Assembly (NCBI GenBank): GCA_963277665.1
Contig: OY728142.1
Coordinates: forward strand, 8,570,001-8,634,000
From: Viscum album
Lineage: Eukaryota; Streptophyta; Magnoliopsida; Santalales; Viscaceae
Direction: 5' to 3'
DNA length: 64,000 bases
The stretch's first letter is position 1, and the number at the start of each line of letters is the position of its first letter. The translations under genes and the position numbers were made by a program. Positions 50,679 through 61,276 of this stretch are shown in pieces. The notes under the pieces are model-generated. The model searched no databases. It had not been told where the DNA came from and saw only the letters and a list, made by a program, of their open reading frames with translations.

Positions 50679-50689
50679 TGGTATCCAGG
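50679..50689 (+). other. Primer-binding site of TRG-2, decayed
   Basis: TGGTATCCAGG lies 2 bp after the LTR end, the same spacing as in TRG-1, and is an altered iMet primer site. Confidence 0.85.
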
Positions 50690-51175
50690 GATTTTTAGTA
50701 CAAACCTTGGAAGCTAGATTTAGAAAATATTTTATTAGAGAACATTAACCTAATATAGACTCTGAGGATTATCATAGAAGAACTTCCTATAATTTTTGTA
50801 ATGTAGATATTTTGTGTTTTTCCATGAGATACATCCCTATATAGATATGAGAAGGTAGAGGAAGCTCTGGAAAAAATATACCTAGAAGTGAAAACACCTA
50901 TAAGGATTTTTGGTCTTGACCTGGGGTATCTTGGTACATGACAACGATCCTTGATGCACTCTTATTTATGACACATCTGGGGGATATTCTTTGTATAATT
51001 TACGTTTTTTTTTAAAAACCATTATGTAGGACTTATGAGTAAATACTTCCTCTGAGAAAACCTATTTATTATTATAGATTATATTAAAAAAATTCAATTT
51101 ACATTAGGTATTTTACAAGTTTTGAATTATGAATTTTCATTCCTAGACTAACCTAGTATATTCCATTGTTTAGAA

Positions 51176-51640
51176 ATGGTGCCTAGTAGAAGGAATGCAG
51201 ACTCTAGTAATACACATGATCCAAATAGTAAGAAGGATTATATCATTCATGGTATTAAGTCAAAATTTAAGAGGAAAATACTCTACCATATATTCTCATC
51301 ATTTGATGAAATAATATCATGTCTTAATAAGATAAGTAAATAATTCTCTAAGTCATATGACTTTGAAGGGATGAAAGAGAATAAAATGATGGTAGAGAGA
51401 AGGATGGATAAAGGGAATACAAGAAAAAGGATTTTACCATATATGATAACTGTGGAATGAATCACCTTGGTAAATGATTTAAGAGAATGTGAGTTTGTTA
51501 TATGTGTAGAGAAAAAGGACACAAGTACGTGATCGCAAGGGTGAGAAAAAACATTCAAATGTACAATGCTTCATCTGCAAGGATTAGGGACACTATACGA
51601 ATCACTGTCCAAATCATCAGAGTATGCCCCAAATAATGAT
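51176..51640 (+). pseudogene. TRG-2 gag remnant with a large internal deletion
   Basis: ATG at 51,176 and the next 30 bp match the start of TRG-1 gag, then about 550 bp of the capsid region are missing and the match resumes at the counterpart of TRG-1 10,370. All three zinc-knuckle units can be followed (51,440-51,605) but with stops and shifts. The third still has its His (CFIC, then GHYTNHC), which shows that the Asn at this place in TRG-1 is a later change. Confidence 0.85.
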
Positions 51641-53042
51641 ATTGGATAATAATCAAGTTACTATACTTCTACATATGAAGAGGAATGACTGGTATTCTTT
51701 TGTTGTTATTAAAGATTATTTCATTTGATTGTTGTATCAATGATGTACTAGGTATATGAATTATGGAAATAAATAAGGATTGTTCTTCAACACTATTTCA
51801 TTAAGGATTTGAGATTGTGTGGTACCAAGAAAAGTGACTCAATAAAAAGTTAATTTTTTTGGAAAATACATGGTTGAAAGAAGATAAAAATTAATATGGT
51901 CTAGATACCAATGTATTGATTTTATAATATGAGATGTTTTATTTGGATAAATTATATTGGATATTATTGACTACCTTGGAACTAATTAATGGTTTGTTTA
52001 TTCCATTATTGTTGGAGATTAAAATATTTTTGTTTTAAAGGAGTATATATACTATTCTATGTTTTATAGATGGAATAATGATGTGAATACCTATTAAAAT
52101 ATGGCTTTCTTATAATTAATTTTATTACGAAATTTTACAATAATACATGATGAAGGTATTCACATTTTTATTATGTGACCTTCCGTAATAATTTTGGACC
52201 GTGAGTTCGGACAGAATTATTGTCGACAAGTCCAAAGGTTTGAATAGATTATGTTTAACATTTTATACTATTGTTATGGTTAAATAATTTCCTAATATTA
52301 TTTTTGGATTTTTATAAAAAAGACAAGTTGGAGGTCGAGAGACAACTCTTTGCTTCCAATAAGGCCGCGGGACTTGAACCCACAACCAAAGGGCGACAAT
52401 GGCACATCACCAACCACCAGCATACATGATGACCTAGATTTTATAAATTAGTTTTCTTAAAAGTTATGATAGATCAATTATAAATTCAATTTATTTTGGA
52501 ACCCTATAAGATAAAGATAAACATAATATTTTTTAGTTCTATTTTCTTTCGGGAGTGAAAGATTAGTTTGTGGTAGAAATTAGTTAAAGGATGGAACTCA
52601 ACATTTGAAGTAATTTTTTATTATTATTTGAAGAAATTAATACTAAATATTTAAGTAAAGGATCATAAAAAAATGTGTTATCCTAATACCTTATGATTTG
52701 ATGAACCATAAATATTTTATGTCATCAAAGATTTATGGCTTTGAGGCCCTCAATTTTTTATTTATTGTTCACTTTTTTGTGATTTATGACCTCAATAAAT
52801 CCCTATATATATTTATATTTTTCCTCTAATTATGTCTCTAAAATTTACACCAATTTTATCTTATTCAAAATACTAATTTGGTGGTGAATTTTTCATTTCC
52901 CTTTCCCTCTTATTAAGAATAAATTTTATTTACCATATTTCTGATTTGGGTTTTCAACAATGGTATTTTGTGTTTTATAACATATTATTTTTGATGAAAA
53001 ATTTTAAATTGGGTGGTCACAATTTATTTAAGTAGTTGAGAA
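51641..53042. other. TRG-2 non-coding interior where pol should be
   Basis: It is collinear in part with TRG-1 10,860-11,893. No pol motif is found. It contains the antisense tRNA-like module at about 52,325-52,440 and ends in TTTATTTAAGTAGTTGAGAA, the decayed place of the polypurine tract. Confidence 0.75.
52325..52440 (-). repeat. tRNA-derived (SINE-head-like) module, antisense, in TRG-2
   Basis: On the minus strand the B-box GGTTCAAGTCC is at 52,370-52,380 and an A-box-like TATGCTGGTGGTTGG is at 52,410-52,424. It shares with the TRG-1 copy the TTGTCGC word before GGTTGTGGGTTC and the A-to-B distance. Both copies are in the same place relative to gag and the 3' LTR. Confidence 0.7.
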
Positions 53043-56000
53043 TATAACACGCCCAGATTTTATAGTACGTTATCTCTTCAAAGTAAATCAATAACATGCG
53101 CTACACACAAAATTGAGTTCGAGCGCACCACGACTTACTAAAATAGCCGTTCAAAAAGCGGTTATGAATAGTGTTAACTAAAATTTGAAATTTATATACT
53201 AAATATAATTTTAAAATCCATATTATGTGTTTCTAAGAAATAATATAAGAACAAAATAAATTTTTTAGATAAAGGTAGTATTTTTTAGAAAATGCAATTT
53301 CAACACCTTTTAATGGGTAACCATTTTCAAATACAATATATGACACCATTATATATTAAATTTGACAAAATAAACTTAACCTATAGAAGAATGATATAAA
53401 AATTTAGTTTCTATAAATTTTTGGTGTTTTTCTGATAACATTCAAATTTTTGTGAATAGTGAAAAATACTAAAATTTTAATGAAAAAAAAAATTTTAATA
53501 AAAATAATTTACAGTGCTAAATTATAGATTTGAATGGTTTTGAAGTATAATTAGATTATAAGTTTGTCATTTAATACAATTTAGGTCATTATATGTAATT
53601 TAAAATTTAATTTGGACATAAAAAATTTCAATATTTTGATAGTTTTTAATTTTTAGAAAAAAAGCTTTTTGATTTTAAAAATGGGAATTAATTTCATATT
53701 AATTAATAAAACTTATATGTTTTTAATTTTGTAAAATATAATTCATTTTTTAATTATTAATATAAAAATTATCTTAGTGTGAATTTTTGGTATTTTTCTG
53801 GAAAAATTAAATTTTAGATTTATAGTGAAAAAACTACGTTGTTGTTTAAAACCGACATTTTATTGAAGTAATTAGTTACTTTATTTAAATTTATTTTAGA
53901 TCAAAATAGATAAATAATACCTATATATGTTCAATGTAATTCATTGGAGTCATTTTATAATATGATTATATATATATAATTTTCTTGAATTATTTAACGC
54001 CTTTTACCCACCTTCAAGCACATTTGCAAATGTGCATAAAACGTAATTTTACCACCATTGGGAATTGAATGTCAAAAATCAAAGAGACACGGTTGATATC
54101 AGTAATTAAATTTTTTTTTCAATAGGATGAATATAATTTTTGATGAATAGTAAGTTATAAATTTAATTTACCACGATTAAAAGTAAATAAGGTAATTAAA
54201 GGAAAAAATGATATTATAATCACCATAACACATGTCCTAATTCTATAGGATAATATAATTTAGACAAGAAGGAACCTTAGGAATAATATATGATCTTTTC
54301 ATCCTCTTGGATTAGATTAATAATTTTATTATTATTTTATTTAAAGAAGAGTTAATAGTGTTAAATTCAAATTTTAATAAATTAATCATTTTTAATATAT
54401 GGATATACATAAGATAAATTCGACTATAAATATTCATTAGAAATACAAAAATATTTAATCCATATTATTATCTTATTTATAGTTTTTACATTTTAACAAA
54501 TTAAATGTATTTATAACACAATTGTGATGTGTAATTACCTTATTATTGAAAGATTATAATAATTAATATTCAAAATATTAAATTAATTATAAATTTAGAC
54601 TTTTTATGTATTCCAAAAATTTTATAGATTAATATGACATGTTAGGGTTGATTAAATAATTTTATTTTGAAATTATAATGTTTTTATGACTTTAACCAAA
54701 ACAATATACCAAATAGTGTCAAAATTTACATAAATAAGTTTTTAAAAAAAATACTATATTATTAATTGAGATAATATTTATAAAACTCTGTGGTTCAGAT
54801 AAAAGTACTTATATAAGGTATGATAAATCAATAATGAATCCCTTGGGGATCTATTGGCTTTTTATATTAAGTTTATTTCCCATTTATTATAATAATACTA
54901 GAGGATAATGTAAAAGTTATGCTATTTAACTATGAGTTAAATCTAAATGATAGGATAAATATGGTGACCTAAACTTGTCTAAAACCTATTGTTTTAGAAT
55001 ATTTCGACCCACATCCACCTAATATTTTAAATAAATCAATTTTGATCCATTACAATCCAAAAATGATTTTATAATAAAACAATATATCAATCTTTCTCTA
55101 AAGTGACCCTCACCTCTCTTATAAAAGGGTACTTCCCCCTTTCTCAAAATCACACCTCCATAGCCATTTGTCTCAATCAAACCCTCCAAAAATACCCTCC
55201 CATGTTTCCTAACGTCAACTTAGAGGCATTACCTTAAAAATAATGGTATCCTATGGAGATATTTTGTTCAAATCAACAGGAAACATCCAAAGAGGATGTA
55301 ATTATTTTATCACCTCTTTCAAATTTCTCTTCTTCTTCCAATTTCTATTTCATTGTTATTTCCATAGAAAATTAATAACTCCAATACCATATACATTCTT
55401 TGATGGTATTATAAATATGGTTCAACCATACTAATTATTCTATCCATCCTATGAATGATAATGTGACCGGGCGTGCGTACGTATGACTTATCGTCTCCAC
55501 ATCGTGGTGTAATTTGTTATTCGACTCCATGTTATTTGGATGGATATAATGATTATTAATATGTATTCAAATAATAATAATAACATGATAATTTCTATGT
55601 AAAATTAATATACCATCCAATTCCACACCTTTCAATCATTAAGGAAATGATATCGTCACTTTTGTGTACATACGACTTACTGTCCTCACGATGCGATGTG
55701 ATTCATTTCCTAGTTCAACATTCAAAAATGATAATAAAAATATATATTATTAACGAGTATGTAATATATGACATAATAATTATACTGGATATATATATAT
55801 ATATATATTTATGTACGTATGTACTTACAAATATCTTAATCACTTACTTTCATCTAATACGATATGAAAATAGAAACAATGTTTATGCGTATGTACGACC
55901 TACTATCTCCATAAATAGTGTTTTTCCTTTCATATATGTATATATTATACATATTTATATTTTAATATATATTATATATAAATCGTGTTTTATATTCAGG

Positions 56001-57489
56001 AATTATTTTAATCATGATCTAAATGATACGATCAAGAATAACAAGTTAAAACAGGTATGATAAAGAAAGAAATTGTTACATGAAATGTTAATTTAACATG
56101 GAAATCATTATTAAATGGGTATTATAAAGTAATAAATGAATAATGTATGATATAATAATTATGAATATGGTTTTTTATAAATTATTAAAATAATATTATC
56201 ATTATACACGAGGTTAAATATACCCTCGACCAAAGGAAGGTGTAAGGTAAGGGTTAATTTCTCAGTCTCATTATTATCTGAGATTGTTTATGTGTAATTA
56301 TTTTTGGGGACATATTTATTATCCATGTCCATGACTCATAAAAGACATTTCAGAAAGATTCTTTCAAGGTAATATTTAACTAAAACATAATTTTAAAACA
56401 TTTAAATATTTTTTTTTCTAAATCTTTCTCATTAATGGCTACGTTTTCCAAGTTGGTTTTGATGATTGATTTATATGAACATGATTGTTTTAAATATTTA
56501 ATTCCTTACAAAAGTTTCAATGTTTTATGGGACAATTTTATTGAAAAATACCTTTTAAATGACTTCCTTTATCAATGTGTGACTTTTAAATGATTTCGGA
56601 AAAAGGGATATTTCTCTATAAAAAATTTACTAATCATTTTGATCTATGTCAACATCCTTTACTGGATATTATTCTTGATTAAGGTTGGTTTATTATAATA
56701 AAATCTTTCATATTTTATTTAATGAGTTATGATATGTTTGAAAGTTGATGTTCTATTTTTATAGCCTTCATATTTTATGGATTATGTATTGAAATTTCAT
56801 ATGCTAGTTTTAATACGAATGTTTTTTTTATGTTTCAACATTTTCATATGAGGAATGTAGTGGACATAGTAAGTGATGGGTGTAGGCCTCTATAGCTCCT
56901 CCATGCATCGGTAGGTATAATTTGACAAAATTGTGTCTTGGAACTAGGAATTGAAAAAAATTGTATTTGTTGTCTTGGTACGAGGCCTTGACTATGTGGT
57001 AATGATGTCCAGTATTAGGCATTCCCTCATGAGAAAATAAATTATTACATGGGATTATTCAACTAGTAGAATATCCATATAGATGTTTAAATGCTAGTGT
57101 TTGATTTATTTTATCCATATTGTGTTCCTGTTTATGTTTAAAAGGTTGTTATTTTTATTAAATTTTTTTCCTTAATAAATTATAGATTCTGCTAATTTAT
57201 TTACCCTTACTAAGCACTTGATCTCACCCCTTTATTATGCTATATTATCTCAGGATTCAAAGTGGTGTATAATGTTTGATATATAGGGTTAAGCTAGGGG
57301 AATAATGGAGTTCTCAATGGATTATTTATGTTTTGTTTTATGTTAGAATGCGTAATATAAAATTAATGTATTTAATATATTTTACAAGACTACTAAACTA
57401 ATTGGTCCTTCAGGATAAGATTCCATGTAATCATGCCAATGTATTAAAATAATGCACTAACACCGGGCATCTGGGGTTTGGGTGTTACA
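53043..57489 (+). repeat. TRG-2 3' LTR
   Basis: It begins TATAACACGCC (TG changed to TA) and ends GGTGTTACA. It has the TATA box at 55,130-55,136, 29-bp motif copies at 55,473, 55,664 and 55,885, and an (AT)n run at 55,790-55,808. The palindrome block near 56,880 has decayed (CCATGCATCGG remains, GTCTCATGAGAC is lost). Confidence 0.93.
55473..55501 (+). repeat. 29-bp LTR motif, TRG-2 3' LTR copy 1
   Basis: It reads GTGCGTACGTATG and then a tail TATCGTCTCCACA, closer to the TRG-1 form than the copy in its own 5' LTR. Two weaker copies follow at 55,664 and 55,885. Confidence 0.85.
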
Positions 57490-57494
57490 TGGAA

Positions 57495-57593
57495 GAACCT
57501 ACGACTAAATCCATATGTCAGCAAAATCATGATTCTCTTGTGAGTGTAAGCAGATCGAGAGTTTTTATTAGTTTAATGTAGTTCAAGTGAGAG
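57495..57593 (+). pseudogene. Copia-1 polyprotein end and polypurine tract
   Basis: After the TRG-2 target duplication the RNase H tail is readable for about 20 codons (EPTTKS, then QQNHDS), then decays. CAAGTGAGAG at 57,584-57,593, directly before the 3' LTR, is the counterpart of the CAAGTGGGAG purine tract common in plant Copia elements. Confidence 0.85.
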
Positions 57594-59451
57594 TGTTGAA
57601 AGTGGGTTACCTAGACCCAACTGGTGTTGTACATTGATTACCACTACATGTATGCAGTTTTTGTAGATGTGTTTATCTTTCCATTATATTGTAGATTCTT
57701 CTGCGTCTATTATGTTTATGGTAATTTCCTTAGATTACATGTCATATCAAAGGGTTATTGTAGGTCACAGGCTATAATGAGAACCTAGAGGTACTATGAC
57801 AGTAATCATAAATTAATGTCCTCTAGTTCAGTTGTATTGTTCTGATTGGACACACATTATGCGAAACTATCATGTGTTAGGGGATCATAATAATTGAGTC
57901 TTCTTATCATGATTTCCACACTTGGTGATAGCTAGTAGCTGAGATCATGAGGACATACCTGTTAGTGAAAACACGACATGGTTTAGGTGTTATTGGTTGT
58001 TTTCATCTACAGACATGTTTAATAGTCGCCTGACATGAGATCATTATCAATGTATGTTATTTGATTGTGCACTATGATGCATGATGAAAACCATGACATT
58101 GAAGTCGTGACGAGGTAGTTTGTGTCTGGTACATCATTAGGTGACCTGAAATTGATTGAATGATCAAGATATGATTTATCACTTCTGAGTTTTGGAAGGG
58201 ATATCTTGGGCCTGGTCGATTAGGATAGTAGTGCCTTCACTAAACCGATGACCATGGTAGTTGAAGGTAATTCCATCAGGATAAATCAGTAAATAATGAT
58301 GCAAGATATACAATGATGACACTAGTGTGTATTCTTATTTATTGAGATATTGATGATGCAATGATTACATTACACAGACCATGTTCGTAGGATGTAATTC
58401 ATTGATTTTAATTTTTACTTCTCTCTACAGGTGCCTTGATGGGTTTCTAGACACCACTCTTAGTCAGTGAATTTTCAATCACTACTATTGAGATAAGAGG
58501 CCTAGAGGTTCCCTCCCAATACTGTACTGAGAGTAATTACTATTCTAATTAATAGGATTATTGTACATGGTGGGCCCTAACATGGGTCCGTATATCATCC
58601 AAGTTATATGGATGAAAAAATAATGAATAAATTCTACAGTTATTCAAGTATGGAATAATTTTTTGAATTTTATTAAGACATGTATTTACAACTGATCGTG
58701 TAAATAAATGTGTAAAATATTATTATAACATATTGAAATATCATGGGATCATTTAAAATTATCATGAGACGTGAGTAATCATAAAGTCAAAAGTTTATCG
58801 CGTAATATATATCTAATATATATTACAACTAAGTGATAAATTATAAATATTATTTACAGAATGATTTAGTTTTTTAATAATAATTAATGAAAATAGTTTT
58901 ATAACGAATTTTTATTACATGGGTGGGCAAGAACCCAAACAGGTTAATATAGATATTCACTATATAAGTGTAGTGAGGGTCTTCTTTTGGTGACTATTCA
59001 TTCATTAGAATTCAAAGCCTCACTCTCTTTCATAATTTCGGAGAGAGATTCTCTCAAGAAAGAAATATCTTTAGGTTCTTCCTTCTTGGATAAAATAGAC
59101 TTGCTTGTAGTGATTATCAATGAGTTGAAGTGATCATCAGAGAACCACAGTAGCATAAAAATTTTGACGAACAATGTGCTAGCTGATACAAGAGGCTTGA
59201 TTGGACGACCTAGAGGGATTCGACATCAGAGTCTACATGAAATGGTTGCATTCATATTGTGATAAGAATTTGCACATTATATCCGAAGGAGGTAGTATTT
59301 CGGTTAAATTTTGTACTCCGTTTAATCTACATGTGGTTCTCGGACCATACTGGGATAATATCACTAGAGTCGACGATGTTACGTCACTCCGATGATGATT
59401 TTTTTAATTTCCAAGACCATTGGCTTATTCTTCCCTTCCTAGTACCTCACA
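57594..59451 (+). repeat. Copia-1 3' LTR
   Basis: It begins TGTTGAAAGTGGG and ends CCTCACA, followed by the duplication TACTA. It is collinear with 38,678-40,526. A frame of 84 codons near its end (59,259-59,513) crosses the LTR border and is not a gene. Confidence 0.92.
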
Positions 59452-59456
59452 TACTA

Positions 59457-59688
59457 GGTATTGTATCTCACCCCTTTTTTATGTATGTCTCTATGTTATC
59501 CCGTTCAGTTTGAAGAGTGATCATGTTAAATATTTTATCAATAAAGATGACGTTTTCTTATTGTATGCCTTCATATAATGTACATAATTACCAAATCCAC
59601 TAAACTTCTCAATATTCAAGTTAATATTTAGTGTAGTCTTATGTAAAAAAATCATGCATTAATTGAAATAAATATATGGGATATTATA
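59457..59688 (+). repeat. TRG-3 5' LTR, part 2
   Basis: It continues the TRG-3 LTR after Copia-1. It aligns with 63,525-63,758 of the 3' LTR (TATCTCAC, GATGNNGTTTTC, TAATGTACNTAATT). It ends ATATTATA where the 3' LTR has TTATAACA. Confidence 0.82.
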
Positions 59689-59690
59689 TA

Positions 59691-59701
59691 TGGTATCAAG
59701 G
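59691..59701 (+). other. Primer-binding site of TRG-3
   Basis: TGGTATCAAGG lies 2 bp after the LTR end, a near match to the iMet primer site with the same 2-bp gap as in TRG-1 and TRG-2. Confidence 0.85.
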
Positions 59702-61259
59702 GAAGAGTTTAGATATTTTTTGGGATAGTATTAGAAAACTCTAACAATAGACTTCGGGACAAGACGATGGATAAGAAAATAACCCTAAAATTTGTTAATT
59801 ATGGAGTATGTGTTTCATCAAGTAAATAAATCAATTATTGAAAACAATAAGTGGATGTGCTTATGGAATAGATGTACATAGGGGTAAAACTAGTAAATAT
59901 CGCATTGAGATAGGCTCATCTAAGAACCGGTGAAAAAAATGGGTCTTGATGCACACTTGGTTTGACAATCCTTGGATATATACTTTGGTAAATTCATAAT
60001 CTCATTATGAACCATTTTTAAATGATAAAAAATGAAACTAAGAATATATATTAGGAAATAGATCACAAATTACATATATTAAAGGCTAGAAATTCATAAT
60101 TAAAGGAAACAAATTTCATTTATATGTTATACCTTTATTGTTATCAGATTCCCATCTATGTGTATAATAATTTAAAAATAATGGACACAAATTTAAACAT
60201 TATTCATGAAAATGGTCGGAAATAGAAAGAATTGGGTTAAAAGAATGATAAAACCCAACCTAATAAAAGATATATAGATCCAGGAGTGATATAGGTTGAC
60301 ATAAAATTAGACTAGTCAAAATATTTGGGGGCCTTAGAACTTCATATGTTGGATTATTTCAAATTTTTATTATCTTAATATGTTGTTGATCAGTCAATAT
60401 TAGCTATACTCATTTTATTTGATGAATAGAAATAAAATTTAGATTATGTTATTATATATTGGTGGATAAATCAGTTCATGTATTGATTATACTGATTCTA
60501 AATAGATTAAAATATTGAAGGAGGAAGATCATGAACAACTCTTCTCTCTGTTCACGAAGAACTACATGCAATGATTATCATGAATTCTTGCTCAAAAGAT
60601 TTAGAAACGTTTTACAATATCAATATTACATGAAAATAACTTTATAAGGTATCTAATACCTATAAAATCTCTATATTGTTTTAAAGATCCTGTATCATAT
60701 ATTAAATAATCTTCAACATTCAACTATCGTTCCATGTTATGTAAAGGAAGTACCGTCATGGAATTTTCAAATTATTCTCTTTATTTCAAAACATGGAATC
60801 ACTTAATCATTATTTAGATGTTGTAGAATAGGGATAACTCCGATAAGCATATACGTATGTAAATATATATTTCTATCTTTTTGTTAATATCACCATTGAT
60901 TTACCAAAACCATATTTTGACATATTTGAAGATTAATCAAGAATATTGTTTTATAAAAAATGACCAATAAGATATTTAAAAATTAAAGATTAGTAATAGT
61001 TTCTCAACGATTTATTGATGCTTCCATATATATAATCCAAAATTTCAGAGTTTCATTTGGGTAAAGGAAGTATATGATTTTTTAAATATCATGAGGTACC
61101 ATCGTGATGCATGAACCATCTCTCATTGATGGAAATTCCAATAATAAAAAAAAAATAAATCATTGAAAGGATGGAGAAATCAAATAATGAATCTTGTTAA
61201 GTTAACATTAGGGTTTTATCATGTATGAAAATAATGAAATGCAAGGGTTTAATTTATTT
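59702..61259 (+). pseudogene. TRG-3 interior with possible gag remnant
   Basis: The leader (59,880-60,010) is related to that of TRG-1. An ATG at about 60,213 lies in a context like the gag start of TRG-1 (GGAAATAGAAAGAATTGGG). Around 60,535-60,800 weak gag-like reading is possible (LFTKNYM for LFLEKYF; then VMEFSNYSLYFKTWNHL, with the spacing of VxxYxxxFxxL). No zinc knuckle is readable and no pol motif is present. Gag identity is uncertain. Confidence 0.45.
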
Positions 61260-61270
61260 GAGGGGGAAGA
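61260..61270 (+). other. Polypurine tract of TRG-3
   Basis: GAGGGGGAAGA lies 6 bp before the TG that begins the 3' LTR, similar to GAAGGAGGGGA of TRG-1. Confidence 0.8.
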
Positions 61271-61276
61271 TTTTAA

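Larger units (their letters stand above)
46257..57489 (+). mobile_element. TRG-2: older long-LTR element with gag remnant only
   Basis: An 11,233-bp relative of TRG-1 with LTRs of 4,420 and 4,447 bp, an interior of 2,366 bp and a perfect TGGAA duplication. LTRs are about 80% identical in sampled stretches. Both inner LTR termini have changed by transitions (CA to TA at 50,676, TG to TA at 53,043), while the outer ones are intact. The interior has the same order as TRG-1: primer site, leader, gag, pol-less stretch with antisense tRNA-like module, decayed polypurine tract. It was inserted into Copia-1 RNase H in the same orientation. Confidence 0.94.
38678..59451 (+). mobile_element. Copia-1: Ty1/Copia element (Angela/BARE-like), interrupted by TRG-2
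   Basis: LTRs of 1,849 bp (38,678-40,526) and 1,858 bp (57,594-59,451) flank a full gag-protease-integrase-RT-RNase H region in Copia order on the plus strand. Removing TRG-2 and its duplication leaves about 9.5 kb. LTR size, the 1.9-kb leader before gag and the remembered look of the polyprotein suggest the Angela/BARE group, though a tree is needed. All domains carry stops. Sampled LTR stretches are about 80% identical, so the insertion is old. Confidence 0.93.

Noticed and set aside
55647..56060. 137-codon frame in TRG-2
   Set aside because: It lies within the 3' LTR, is made of Ile/Tyr-rich translation of AT-rich DNA and covers two copies of the LTR motif. The matching frame in the 5' LTR is broken.
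57490..59451. TRG-3 and Copia-1 LTRs as one large LTR (36,401-40,526)
   Set aside because: The two parts are next to each other on the left, but on the right they occur apart and in the other order. The TGTTGAAA start, the Copia purine tract and the TACT target duplication show that they belong to different elements.
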